Virus record (IMG/VR): IMGVR_UViG_3300026277_000005
Span: 1 to 27,661 of that record
Direction: 5' to 3' (one strand)
Length of the DNA: 27,661 nucleotides
DNA from: a virus
Position numbers and translations under genes: made by a program. The notes beneath the pieces are model-generated. The model did not search any database. It saw only the letters and a list, made by a program, of their open reading frames with translations, and was not told the DNA's origin. Below are positions 14,536 to 22,704 of the stretch, piece by piece (the first letter of the stretch is position 1; every line of letters starts with the position of its first letter).

Positions 14536-15307
14536 ATTATTTTTTGAACAACCAGTTGCCCAAACAGTTACTCACGTCGAAGGGCATGAGGAACCGGGTC
14601 AGGCTCATGAAATTATTCCCGGTCTTACCTCGATAATCATTGCAGCTCATAATACTCATTGGCCCCTACTTCATTACACCGGCCACGCTATCGGTTCGGT
14701 CCATGAACATACCAAGCTGCCCTACGAAATTATCTTGGTAGATAATGGCTCTCCAGCCAGGCTTAGTGATCCCAAAGAATATAACGTCGATAAAGTGATC
14801 TACCTTTCTGAGAATAAGGGAGTGGCAGCGGCATGGAACGCTGGAATACGAGTTAGTCAGGGAGAGTACATCTGTCTTCTCAATAATGACGCTCTAGTCT
14901 TCGACAACTGGCTAGAAGATATGCAAGAAGCGCTGCAATATACCGATCTGGTCATGGCCAATCCGATGTATGGTGAGCCCTTCTCTAGGGCTCGAGAGGC
15001 AGCTCAAAAAAGAGCGGCCCAGCTGGAGAAACCTTTCGAAGAATCTCTAACTTTCACTAGAGACTTTAGTTGTGTCTTAGCACCACGGGAGTTATTCAAC
15101 CTGGTTGGGGTATTTGATGAGCAATTCTTTATGTATTGTGAGGATTCAGACTTCCTAAAGCGGATGGAAGCAGCTGGGTATACAGCACGGACTTGTACTA
15201 GGGTGAATATCTTTCACATAATTTCTGCCACCGCATCTACTAATCCGGATACAGCAGAAATAATGAATAAATCTAAGCAGTTTTATAAAGAAAAGTGGGG
15301 AGAGTGA
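14507..15307 (+). CDS. Glycosyltransferase family 2 (GT-A)
   Basis: The reading frame is open from 14420, but AAGG lies 6 nt upstream of the ATG at 14507, which starts MMDSPMERSELFF and overlaps the dehydrogenase by 29 nt. The 266-residue product has the GT2 hallmarks: strand TSIIIAAHNTHW, ILVDNGSP, then NKGVAAAWNAGI, and the metal/nucleotide-binding LLNNDALVF (NND 126-128) in place of DXD. FSCVLAPRELFNLVGVFDEQ and the MYCEDSDFLKRM acceptor loop follow, as in rhamnosyl- and glucosyl-type phage GT2s. No membrane segments are seen, so it is cytosolic. It ends in a GTGA overlap with the HNH gene. Confidence 0.85.
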   Translation: MMDSPMERSELFFEQPVAQTVTHVEGHEEPGQAHEIIPGLTSIIIAAHNTHWPLLHYTGHAIGSVHEHTKLPYEIILVDNGSPARLSDPKEYNVDKVIYLSENKGVAAAWNAGIRVSQGEYICLLNNDALVFDNWLEDMQEALQYTDLVMANPMYGEPFSRAREAAQKRAAQLEKPFEESLTFTRDFSCVLAPRELFNLVGVFDEQFFMYCEDSDFLKRMEAAGYTARTCTRVNIFHIISATASTNPDTAEIMNKSKQFYKEKWGE

Positions 15308-15771
15308 AAAAAGTTTTATTAACTCGGGGAAGATATGCTTCGGTGGATGAGGAAGATTATAGATTAGTTTCTCATTACAATTGGTATCTCAAAATTTATA
15401 AGAATCGAGAATATGCTGAAACCACTACAGGCGGTCGTAAAAACAGAAAACATATCAAAATGCATCAATTAATACTTTCTGAAAAGGGAATTGATCACAT
15501 AAATGGCAATGGTTTGGATAATCGTCGTAGTAATTTAAGAAAAGTGACTCAACAGCAAAATCTATTTAATGCTGGTTTGAGGAAGGATAACAAAAGTGGT
15601 TATAGAGGTGTAAATTGGCATGCTTCTGCGCAAAAATGGCGATCTTATATTTCTCTAAACGGTAAACAAAATCATTTAGGATTGTTTAAAAATTTAGAAA
15701 GTGCCATTGAAGCTCGCAAAAAAGCTGCGTATTTCTTTTATGGAGAGTTCGCAATGGAGCACCGTTTATGA
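15304..15771 (+). CDS. HNH endonuclease with AP2-like DNA-binding domain (copy 1)
   Basis: Start is GTG 15304, overlapping the previous stop as GTGA; GGGGAGA lies just before it. The 155-residue product has an N-terminal LTRGRYASVD module. The HNH_3-type nuclease motif is MH (53-54) with IDHINGNGLDNRRSNLR (His65, Asn73, Asn77). A C-terminal AP2-like segment begins NKSGYRGVNWHASAQKW. This is the architecture of free-standing homing endonucleases in phages. The DNA is visibly more AT-rich than the flanking sugar genes, suggesting later arrival. Its end supplies a GGAG 8 nt before the next ATG and joins it by an ATGA overlap, so insertion did not break translational coupling. Confidence 0.9.
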   Translation: MKKVLLTRGRYASVDEEDYRLVSHYNWYLKIYKNREYAETTTGGRKNRKHIKMHQLILSEKGIDHINGNGLDNRRSNLRKVTQQQNLFNAGLRKDNKSGYRGVNWHASAQKWRSYISLNGKQNHLGLFKNLESAIEARKKAAYFFYGEFAMEHRL

Positions 15772-16757
15772 GTAAAAAAATCGTCGTTAGTGGGGGAACT
15801 GGCTTCATTGGCAGTCATTTTGTAGAACACATTCAGAAAAATACTGATTGGGAGATTCATGTTCTAGCGTCTTTTCGTCATCGGGGAGACTCTGAGCGAG
15901 TAGCAGAAGCCTTCGATCCTAACAGGACAACTATTCATTTCGTAGACCTCAATGGACCAATCTCTAAGAGACTGGCGATAAAGATCGGACGCCCTGACTA
16001 CATCGTCAATATGGCCTCTGAATCTCATGTCGATCGTTCGATTGCAGATCCAGTTCCCTTTGTCCAAAATAATGTGAATACTGCTCTCTATATGCTGGAA
16101 TATGCTAGAGAAGTACGTCCAGATAAATTCATTCAATGTTCTACTGATGAAGTTTTTGGTCCGGTTCATGATCACCTTTTTAAAGAGTGGGATCGGCACG
16201 TTCCTAGCAATCCCTACTCCGCTTCTAAATCAGCCCAGGAAGCTATCGCCATCTCCTACTGGCGAACCTTCGACCTCCCAATAATCATCACGAATACTAT
16301 GAATAATTTTGGGGAGATGCAAGACAGCGAGAAGTTTATTCCTATGACAATCAAGAAAATTTTGAAAGGAGAGGAGGTTATTGTCCATGCGGATAAAGAC
16401 GGAGTCCCCGGATCTAGATTTTATCTTCATGCTAGAAATCATGCAGACGCGCTGCTTTTCATCCTTAATAATATTGCTCCGCTACATTACAGAAATGGCT
16501 TTGTTAAACCTGAAAGGTTCAATATATCTGGCGACGTCGAAGTTAACAATCTGGAAATGGTAAAGCTACTCGCTAAAATTCTAGGGAAGCCCGCTCAATA
16601 TGTGTTGGCTCTTAATCCCGACCGACCGGGACATGATTTGAGATATGGACTGGATGGGGCGAAGCTTAGAAAAGCTGGCTGGAAACCTCCGGTTGATTTT
16701 GAATCTTCTATGAAAAAATATATCGAGTGGACACTCGCTCATAAGGAGTGGCTGTAA
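15768..16757 (+). CDS. NDP-sugar 4,6-dehydratase-like extended SDR (RmlB type)
   Basis: The 329-residue protein is an extended short-chain dehydrogenase: NAD-binding GGTGFIG (9-15), the acid/base triad segment STDEVFG (125-131, with Thr-Asp-Glu as in dTDP-glucose 4,6-dehydratase), and the YSASK catalytic pair (Tyr150, Lys154). ASESHVDRSI near residue 83 also matches RmlB. It would convert an NDP-glucose to the 4-keto-6-deoxy sugar, the substrate of DegT-type aminotransferases (21658). Nucleotide specificity (dTDP, UDP, GDP or CDP) is not certain. The start overlaps the HNH end (ATGA), and GGAG is 8 nt upstream. No frameshift or missing residue is seen. Confidence 0.85.
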   Translation: MSKKIVVSGGTGFIGSHFVEHIQKNTDWEIHVLASFRHRGDSERVAEAFDPNRTTIHFVDLNGPISKRLAIKIGRPDYIVNMASESHVDRSIADPVPFVQNNVNTALYMLEYAREVRPDKFIQCSTDEVFGPVHDHLFKEWDRHVPSNPYSASKSAQEAIAISYWRTFDLPIIITNTMNNFGEMQDSEKFIPMTIKKILKGEEVIVHADKDGVPGSRFYLHARNHADALLFILNNIAPLHYRNGFVKPERFNISGDVEVNNLEMVKLLAKILGKPAQYVLALNPDRPGHDLRYGLDGAKLRKAGWKPPVDFESSMKKYIEWTLAHKEWL

Positions 16758-16769
16758 TACATGAAGTTT

Positions 16770-16793
16770 TCCATGTATAATATTATGCATGGA
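16770..16793 (+). promoter_or_regulatory. 24-bp imperfect palindrome with consensus -10 box over the HNH start
   Basis: TCCATG at 16770-16775 and CATGGA at 16788-16793 flank an AT-rich centre; only one base pair in the whole 24 bp breaks the symmetry. The perfect -10 TATAAT lies at 16776-16781, and the HNH ATG follows after 7 nt (16789). There is no SD and no good -35. It could be an operator or a start-codon-sequestering hairpin in front of a selfish gene. Confidence 0.55.
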
Positions 16794-17214
16794 AACAAGA
16801 AGATGCAGACTATGTCAACAGATAAAAACCATAGATAATTTTAGAAGTTTGGGAAGGTATGGAAAAACAAGGCGATATTGGAATAGCTACTGTAATCCTT
16901 GCGAACTTAAAAGGAATGTTGAGTATAGGAAGAAACATCCTGAATGGTTTGCTAGACAACAAAGAACTATGCGTCAAAGATGGATTATAAAAGCTACGGG
17001 AGGGAAGTGCGCAATTTGTGAAGAAACTCGTGTTATAGACATCGCCCATATTATTCCTAGGAAAGGTCGGAAAATGAGTCGTAGTGATTCCTTAGATAAC
17101 TTATTAGGATTATGTCCTACCCACCACCGTTTATTTGATGAAGATAGTCTTTCTGAAGAGGAGTATTCAAAAATTGAATCTCAAGTAGAAAAAGCTCGGG
17201 AGTTATATGGATAA
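16789..17214 (+). CDS. HNH endonuclease with N-terminal zinc-ribbon
   Basis: The 141-residue protein has two zinc-type pairs. CRLC (Cys6, Cys9) with CNPC (Cys35, Cys38) form the N-terminal ribbon. The HNH core follows with CAIC (Cys74, Cys77), IAHIIPRKG (His87), DNLLGLCPTHHRLFDE (Asn104, Cys109, His112, His113). This is a complete nuclease motif set, so it is probably active. It differs from the three AP2-type copies and is not closely related to them. It lies between the dehydratase and a GT2 with 31 nt of non-coding DNA on its left, and overlaps the next ATG by 8 nt. AT-rich DNA suggests horizontal insertion. A homing role is inferred. Confidence 0.9.
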   Translation: METRRCRLCQQIKTIDNFRSLGRYGKTRRYWNSYCNPCELKRNVEYRKKHPEWFARQQRTMRQRWIIKATGGKCAICEETRVIDIAHIIPRKGRKMSRSDSLDNLLGLCPTHHRLFDEDSLSEEEYSKIESQVEKARELYG

Positions 17215-18004
17215 CAAACCTTTCGCGTCAATTATTACTCCCTTTCATTGCTGGAATTCCTACCGTCAGAAGTCGATAGTTAGAGCAATATCTTCTTTGG
17301 AGAGGCAGAGTTATCCTAACTTTGAGCACATCATCATCAACGACGGAAGTGTTGAACCTTTTGATTATCCTGCTCATCCTTGGATTAAGTTAATTAAGCA
17401 AGATCACCTAGAGAGAGTGAACGCTCTACGTACTGGAATGGAAGCTGCTACCGGGGATGTCTTCTGTTTCCTAGACAGCGACGATGAATACAAACCGACC
17501 TATCTTCAAGAAGTTCGAGATATGTTTTTGCGCTTTCCCAATTACAAAATGTTTAATTTTGGGTGTGAGTATCTGCATAAAGATGGAGGTATAACGTTTC
17601 GTGCTCCGTTTCATCCGAAAAAGCTTAAGGTCGGCCATGAGAAGTTTGGCGGCGGGAATATTGTTAATGGGACTTTTGTGTTTCATCGCAGCGTGTATAA
17701 CGACCTTGGTGGTTATCCTCCAGAGCATACTCCAGTATCTGCGGAGCAACTAGCCGAACTCAATTACACCCTGGCTCCGCAGTTGTCTGTCTCCAGTCCT
17801 TACGACTTCTCGGCTCTTGCTCAGATTCAGTTTCCGGAAATACGTCCGTATTTTCAGACGGATGAGCCAGACAAAGTGATCAAGGAGCTTGGTAACCCTT
17901 GGGGAAATGATTTTTATCTCTGGTACAAATACACCAGGAAGTATCACAGTAAACCGATGAAGACTTATCTCTATCAGGTACACCCTAAGGGAGGGAATGA
18001 ATGA
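17207..18004 (+). CDS. Glycosyltransferase family 2 (GT-A)
   Basis: The 265-residue product begins with SIITPFHCWNSYR, the first strand-helix of a GT2 fold, followed by FEHIIINDGS. The donor-binding LDSDDEYKP motif (DSDD 90-93) is a canonical DXD. The middle has GGGNIVNGTFVFHRSVYND, and the C-terminal EIRPYF...GNDFYLWYKY region may form the acceptor site. No membrane helices are present. The ATG overlaps the HNH end by 8 nt, with GGGAG directly upstream, and the end overlaps the next gene by ATGA. The sugar donor is unknown. Confidence 0.85.
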   Translation: MDNKPFASIITPFHCWNSYRQKSIVRAISSLERQSYPNFEHIIINDGSVEPFDYPAHPWIKLIKQDHLERVNALRTGMEAATGDVFCFLDSDDEYKPTYLQEVRDMFLRFPNYKMFNFGCEYLHKDGGITFRAPFHPKKLKVGHEKFGGGNIVNGTFVFHRSVYNDLGGYPPEHTPVSAEQLAELNYTLAPQLSVSSPYDFSALAQIQFPEIRPYFQTDEPDKVIKELGNPWGNDFYLWYKYTRKYHSKPMKTYLYQVHPKGGNE

Positions 18005-18720
18005 CTCCAGTAGATATTTTTATTGCGTCTTATTTACGCGACCAATATACCGAGGCAACACTAGGATTTTTGAAGCGACGAACCAAGTATCCTCACCGTA
18101 CCTTTTTATTAGACAATGGCGGCAATGAACGACTTAAAGACCAGGTGGATATTTACGTCGGAATGGGTACCAATCTTGGGATTCACGCTCTCTGGAATAT
18201 TGCTGCTGCTTTGGCTGAGTCTCCATACATGGTTACCTCTGACAATGATATCTTTGTGCCGAATCTAGATCCAGATTGGCTAACCCAACTAGTGAAATTT
18301 ATGGACGAGCGTCCAGAGTATGGAGCTATCTCCCTGCATCCCCATGTCTTTATTGGGGCGGCGGGAATAGATCCGGAGGATCCTGAAGATGTCAAAGAAA
18401 GAAATATGGCGGGGGCGGTTATGCGTATCATGCGCACACAAGCTGTCCGCGATGTGGGAGGGTGGGAACATGTTATCAGCGCTGGGAGAAATCATGAGGA
18501 GCGGACGATATGTAGCCGGTTGCAATCACACGGGCTTAAAGTCGGAATATGTTCTCGAATTCGAGCCTACCACCCATTTGGAAAAGATGTCGGCGGGAAC
18601 TGGGGCTACCCAGCATGGTTTACTCCCGAGATGCAAAAACATAATCCACAATTGGCTGAGGAAGTTTTGAGATTTGATAACCCAGATTCATATGATGTGA
18701 ATAGTTGGATGCCAAAATGA
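18001..18720 (+). CDS. Glycosyltransferase family 2 (GT-A), short
   Basis: A 239-residue protein with a strong GGGAGG SD and ATGA overlaps at both ends. It opens with DIFIASYLRDQYTEAT and FLLDNGG, then TNLGIHALWNIAAAL and the metal-binding SDNDIFVP (DND 81-83). GAVMRIMRTQAVRDVGGW and NHEERTICSRL form the acceptor half. This is the GT2 pattern in a compact form near the lower size limit of the family. It is cytosolic. It probably transfers a different sugar or linkage from its neighbours, because the GT2 enzymes of the cassette are only distantly similar to one another. Confidence 0.8.
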   Translation: MTPVDIFIASYLRDQYTEATLGFLKRRTKYPHRTFLLDNGGNERLKDQVDIYVGMGTNLGIHALWNIAAALAESPYMVTSDNDIFVPNLDPDWLTQLVKFMDERPEYGAISLHPHVFIGAAGIDPEDPEDVKERNMAGAVMRIMRTQAVRDVGGWEHVISAGRNHEERTICSRLQSHGLKVGICSRIRAYHPFGKDVGGNWGYPAWFTPEMQKHNPQLAEEVLRFDNPDSYDVNSWMPK

Positions 18721-18914
18721 GAGATTACGTTATTGGAACACTGATAATCATAGTAATTATTCTTTTCTTAGGAGGCCTTCTAGGTGGAGTGGTATATATA
18801 ACAAATCGCCAAGATCAGGGTTGTCGTGATAAATACGGCGGCGAGTGGTATCACGATTGGGTTTCTAGTAAAGACTACTGTGTGAAGAAAACCTTGGAGA
18901 TCCGCCCAGAATGA
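18717..18914 (+). CDS. Small single-pass membrane protein in the glycan cassette
   Basis: I place the start at ATG 18717 (ATGA overlap with the GT2 stop) rather than at an in-frame upstream TTG. The 65-residue product has one strong transmembrane helix at residues ~4-29 (VIGTLIIIVIILFLGGLLGG). A C-terminal ~35-residue part follows with two Cys (GCRDKYGGEW and YCVKK) and several aromatic residues. A helix so close to the N-terminus could be a signal anchor with the Cys domain outside the cytoplasm. It is the only evident membrane protein in the cassette. It might anchor glycosyltransferases or act in superinfection exclusion; neither is shown. Confidence 0.65.
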   Translation: MRDYVIGTLIIIVIILFLGGLLGGVVYITNRQDQGCRDKYGGEWYHDWVSSKDYCVKKTLEIRPE

Positions 18915-19879
18915 AAATTCTTATCACTGGGGCATCGGGCTTTGTGGCTCCCCACCTAGTGCAATATATTCAAACCTTAAAAGAGAAGCACGAAATAAGC
19001 TTGATGGCCAGGCCGCATTCTGATGGAAGACGTAACTTACGATTAAAAGATATAGATACCAGCAATATTGATTTTTACCTACTGGATTTAAATTTTACCC
19101 ATCACCTTTTTCAAGCGCTGGATCGCATTAAACCTGATGTTATCTTTCATTTAGCGGCGCAGTCTTTTGTGGGACAGAGCTTTCAGATTCCTACTTACAC
19201 GTTTGAAACTAATACTTTGATGGCTTCTAATCTCTTGGAATGGTTGCGAGTGACTAAAAATACTACGACTAAGATTCTTTTGGCGGGAAGTTCGGAAGAG
19301 TATGGTTTGGTTGCTAGAAAAGATCTTCCTATCGCAGAAGTTACTCCACTTCGTCCGCTCTCTCCTTACGCCGTCTCTAAAATAGCGGTGGAGATGATGG
19401 GCTATCAGTATCACCAGTCTTATGGTACGCATACGATTTTGACCAGGGCTTTTAATCATGAGGGTCCTGGGCGAGGTGAGCAATTTTTCACTTCTAGTGT
19501 CTGTAAACAAATAGTGGCGCACGAGCGAGGAGAGACTCCAGCAGAAATCCAGGTCGGCAATCTTACAGCTATTCGGGACATTACTCATGTCTACGATATG
19601 GTTCGAGCGTATTGGTTAGCAGTTGAGAAGTGTGACCCAGGTAAACCATACAATATTTGTTCTGGACTAAAGTATTCTATGCAAAGACTGTTAGATGAAG
19701 CTTTGCGACATACTACTCTCAAATTTAAGATAATTCAGGATCCAGAGAGGATGAGACCTTCTGATGTACCTATTTTGCAGGGCGACTATCATAAATTTTA
19801 TGAAGTGACCCGCTGGCATCCAAGATATCGGATGGAAGATGTAATGAGAGATACTTTGGAATACTGGAGGGCGCAATGA
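18911..19879 (+). CDS. GDP-mannose 4,6-dehydratase / 6-deoxy-mannose reductase-like extended SDR
   Basis: The 322-residue protein has NAD(P)-binding GASGFVA (7-13), the catalytic SSEEYG (127-132), YAVSK (Tyr153, Lys157) and NHEGPGRGEQF, all shared by the Gmd and Rmd enzymes that make GDP-6-deoxy-hexoses. A late RPSDVPIL motif favours the Rmd-type reductase, whereas SSEEYG is also dehydratase-like. The product would be GDP-rhamnose or another GDP-deoxy-sugar. It is a cytosolic enzyme working upstream of the cassette transferases. The start overlaps the previous stop (ATGA), with GGAG upstream. Confidence 0.8.
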   Translation: MKILITGASGFVAPHLVQYIQTLKEKHEISLMARPHSDGRRNLRLKDIDTSNIDFYLLDLNFTHHLFQALDRIKPDVIFHLAAQSFVGQSFQIPTYTFETNTLMASNLLEWLRVTKNTTTKILLAGSSEEYGLVARKDLPIAEVTPLRPLSPYAVSKIAVEMMGYQYHQSYGTHTILTRAFNHEGPGRGEQFFTSSVCKQIVAHERGETPAEIQVGNLTAIRDITHVYDMVRAYWLAVEKCDPGKPYNICSGLKYSMQRLLDEALRHTTLKFKIIQDPERMRPSDVPILQGDYHKFYEVTRWHPRYRMEDVMRDTLEYWRAQ

Positions 19880-20700
19880 TTAAAGAATCTGATGTCACGA
19901 TTATTATCCCGCATCTAACTTCTTCGGAATCCTCGGCTCCCGCACTTAAGATCTCTTTGACTTCTTTGCAAAAGACTACTGACTCCCAGATCCTAATAGT
20001 CGCTAACGGTCCTTGGCGAGAACAGGAGTTTCCTCCTGATATGTGGATTGGTAAGCAAGGTCAGTGTCGGGCTGTCAACGCTGCGGTAGCGACCGTTGAT
20101 ACTCCTTGGGTCCTAGTCACCAATGATGACATGGTTTACCCGACGGCATGGTTTGAGCGGCTTACAGCGCGGGTTACGGATGATGTTGCTTGTGTATCTC
20201 CCCAGCTGGTCGAGCCGAAGGAGGGCGCTCCGACATTTTTGCAGCTGGCGGCTGGTGGAGCGGGTGGGGACTTCGACATGGAGAAGTTTCAAAAGTTTGC
20301 AAGTTCGCACGAAGGTCGCGGATTACGCACTGGATTTAATCTTCCATATCTCATCCGTAAAGAACTCTTCGATATGATCGGTGGGTATGACATTAACTAC
20401 GATCCATGGGGATCTAACGGGGATTCAGATCTGCAATATAAGATTCTCCTGGCCGGTGCTCAGCCTTACCAAAATACAGATTGTGTGGTCTATCACTTTA
20501 GCCAAACTTCGGGAACTTTTCATCCGGACAACAGAGCTTGGTGGGAAAAGAACTGGCATTACTTCATCAGTAAGTGGGGCTTTGAGCGGGCCAGCTCGCC
20601 GGAGATCTGGCAAAGCGCCCGCAACCTGTTAGATGATCATATGGCGGAGCTGAAATATCAGCCTGATTGGGCTGGGAAGTGGTGGGGGAAGAGATCATGA
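19876..20700 (+). CDS. Glycosyltransferase family 2 (GT-A)
   Basis: A 274-residue product with GGAGG 5 nt before ATG 19876 and an ATGA overlap with the reductase. It begins VTIIIPHLTSSES, followed by ILIVANGP, and has AVNAAVATVDTPWVLVTNDD (NDD 83-85) as the donor-binding motif. RTGFNLPYLIRKELFDMIGG and GDSDLQYKILLAG form the acceptor half, matching GT2 enzymes. The C-terminus is Trp-rich (AWWEKNWHYFISKWG), which may form a sugar-binding patch. No membrane segment is predicted. The following gene overlaps its stop by ATGA. Confidence 0.85.
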   Translation: MIKESDVTIIIPHLTSSESSAPALKISLTSLQKTTDSQILIVANGPWREQEFPPDMWIGKQGQCRAVNAAVATVDTPWVLVTNDDMVYPTAWFERLTARVTDDVACVSPQLVEPKEGAPTFLQLAAGGAGGDFDMEKFQKFASSHEGRGLRTGFNLPYLIRKELFDMIGGYDINYDPWGSNGDSDLQYKILLAGAQPYQNTDCVVYHFSQTSGTFHPDNRAWWEKNWHYFISKWGFERASSPEIWQSARNLLDDHMAELKYQPDWAGKWWGKRS

Positions 20701-21674
20701 GAATGAACTTTATAGGCAATTCTGGGGTAGGGTACTCCGGCGAGGTTGCGGATGAGTTGCATATCGTAAGGGAGCTGAAATCTATCGGTGTTTTGGTAAA
20801 TTTCATCCCTCGGGACACTTGGAAAGTCGCTGTAGATAGTGATAACTTCTCGAAGCTACCTGGGGAATCTTTGGAAGCTGATATAAATATCATCTGTAAG
20901 TGGTCACATTTCAATGACAGCAAATATGTAAATATTCTTCGGGAAGTCTCGGGAGCACCAGTCTTCTATTGGGTGTGGGATTTTCTCTTCGATCCAACAG
21001 AAGTTACCAATTTTAATCTTGAGATGGCCAAAGCAGCGGATCTTTATCTGACTGGTGAGGGCGGACTTATCCCGGAATACAAAAAGTTAGGAATCGATGC
21101 TTATTATTTCCAGTTCGATGCTCATGACTTCCAACTCGCTCCTCGCTCGCGGGGTAATTTCAAACACGATTTGGTTTTCACCGGCTCGTTGGTCCGTAGT
21201 GGCAACCGACTTCCTTACCTCAAAGAGATCAACCATCACCGCCCCGTCAAAATTTACGCTCCTGATTACTCTGCTTGGCGTGCCGAGGGTTTTGATGCTG
21301 ACCCTGCTGTCTACGAAGATGCTTTTCAGCGAATAGTGGCTGAAAGTAAGATCTGTCTTGGTTTTTCAGTTACTACCACACCTTGCTGGGGATACTGGTC
21401 CAATCGTATTGGTAAGGTAATCGGCGCTGGGGGGTTTCTCCTTTATGAATACCAAGAGGGAATGGAACTTCTCTTACCGCCCTCGATAGAATACTTCTCA
21501 TCTCCAAAAGAAGCGATTAATAAAATCGATTATTATCTGGATAACGAGAGTATTCGTGAAACGGCGGCCGCCTACAATCTCAGCAAGAAAGAAGAATTCT
21601 CTTCTCTTCGTCGAGCTTCCCAGCTCTATATTTTGATCGATAGATTCTTGGAGGATCATGGACGTTCCCGTTAA
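20697..21674 (+). CDS. Glycosyltransferase, GT-B fold, CgeB-like
   Basis: The frame is open from 20667, but ATG 20697 overlaps the previous stop (ATGA) and yields 325 residues starting MRMNFIGNSGVGYSG. The C-terminal part shows the Glyco_trans_1_2/CgeB-type pattern: CWGYWSNRIGKVIGAGGFLL then EYQEGMELL and a SPKEAINKIDYYLDNES segment. In other systems this family modifies spore-coat proteins and capsular material. It would be a retaining or inverting cytosolic transferase of unknown donor. GGAGG near its end serves the aminotransferase that follows. Confidence 0.75.
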   Translation: MRMNFIGNSGVGYSGEVADELHIVRELKSIGVLVNFIPRDTWKVAVDSDNFSKLPGESLEADINIICKWSHFNDSKYVNILREVSGAPVFYWVWDFLFDPTEVTNFNLEMAKAADLYLTGEGGLIPEYKKLGIDAYYFQFDAHDFQLAPRSRGNFKHDLVFTGSLVRSGNRLPYLKEINHHRPVKIYAPDYSAWRAEGFDADPAVYEDAFQRIVAESKICLGFSVTTTPCWGYWSNRIGKVIGAGGFLLYEYQEGMELLLPPSIEYFSSPKEAINKIDYYLDNESIRETAAAYNLSKKEEFSSLRRASQLYILIDRFLEDHGRSR

Positions 21675-22704
21675 ATATCCACTCTTACGGCCGTATATGA
21701 ACTCACACATCCGGCGGGCAGTAATGGATGTTTTGAGTCATAACCAGATATCTGAAGGTCCTAATGTGGCAGCATTCGAGAAAGCTTTTAGAGAGAAATT
21801 TGGAGGTTTTCCTGTTGCAGTTAACTCAGGTACTTCTGCATTAGAGCTGGCTTATGATCTTATGGGTTGGGGTAAGGGAAACGAGGTCTGGGTTCCAGTT
21901 CTTACTTGTGTGGCGACTAATATTCCGCTAGCTCGTCGAGGAGTCAAGCTTAAATTTATGGATGTAGACCCGGATACTCTTAATCCGATCGTTCCTAAAA
22001 ATGCTGGTTGGGTAGTGAGTGTTGATCTTAATGGAATTAAAAATGAGGTAGCCGCGGATGTTCATGACTGTGCTCAATCTCCAGGAGCTATTCATTATGG
22101 AAAATTTAGTTGCTATAGCTTCCAGGCCATAAAGCAATTTACTACTGGAGATGGGGGCCTCTTAGATTGTGCTCGAAAGAATGATTATGAAGTAGCCCGG
22201 AAACTGCGCTGGTTTGGAATCGATCGTGACGAGCCTAGAAGAAAAGAAGATTACGAACCCCACGAGATAAGAGAAATCTTTGCTGATATCGAAGATCCGG
22301 GATATAAATTCCAGATGAATGATATCGCTGGAGCAATGGGGCTGGCGGGACTTCAATCTTATGACGCGTTAATGTCTCATCGCCAAGAACTCTTCCAAGA
22401 ATACAAAAGAGGACTCAAAAATATATCAGGTATAAAGATCCTTCAAGGTAAGGAAATGTATCATTACTCGCTCGGGATTTTGGTAGAGCGTCGGGAAGAC
22501 TTCGCTAGGATGCTTAGAGAGCACGGCGTGGAGAGTAACTTGATCCAAATTCGTAATGATCTCTATAAAGTCTTTGGCGGTAAGCGTCAAGATCTTCCGA
22601 ACATGAATGCTCTTGAAGGAAAGTATCTATTCTTACCACTTAATCATGAAATCTCTACCTCTGACGTTGGTCAGATTTGCGACTGGATCAAAGGAGGGTG
22701 GTGA
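21658..22704 (+). CDS. DegT/DnrJ/EryC1/StrS-type sugar aminotransferase (PLP)
   Basis: The 348-residue protein is a complete member of this family. It has the opening PLLRPYMNSHIRRAV and SHNQISEGPNVAAFEKAF segments, the PLP phosphate loop AVNSGTSALELA, and DVHDCAQSPGA (Asp137 binding the pyridine nitrogen). The Schiff-base Lys159 sits in SFQAIKQFTTGDGG. These enzymes convert 4-keto or 3-keto NDP-sugars to amino sugars using glutamate. The likely substrate is the 4-keto-6-deoxy sugar made by the RmlB-like enzyme at 15768, giving a 4-amino-4,6-dideoxyhexose such as viosamine. GGAGG lies 5 nt before the ATG. It overlaps the preceding gene by 17 nt. Confidence 0.9.
   Translation: MDVPVKYPLLRPYMNSHIRRAVMDVLSHNQISEGPNVAAFEKAFREKFGGFPVAVNSGTSALELAYDLMGWGKGNEVWVPVLTCVATNIPLARRGVKLKFMDVDPDTLNPIVPKNAGWVVSVDLNGIKNEVAADVHDCAQSPGAIHYGKFSCYSFQAIKQFTTGDGGLLDCARKNDYEVARKLRWFGIDRDEPRRKEDYEPHEIREIFADIEDPGYKFQMNDIAGAMGLAGLQSYDALMSHRQELFQEYKRGLKNISGIKILQGKEMYHYSLGILVERREDFARMLREHGVESNLIQIRNDLYKVFGGKRQDLPNMNALEGKYLFLPLNHEISTSDVGQICDWIKGGW

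Noticed and set aside
22677-22700. TTG start for the methyltransferase.
   Set aside because: It lies within the last codons of the aminotransferase; GTG 22701 gives the common GTGA coupling with AAGGAGG just before it, although the spacing is short.
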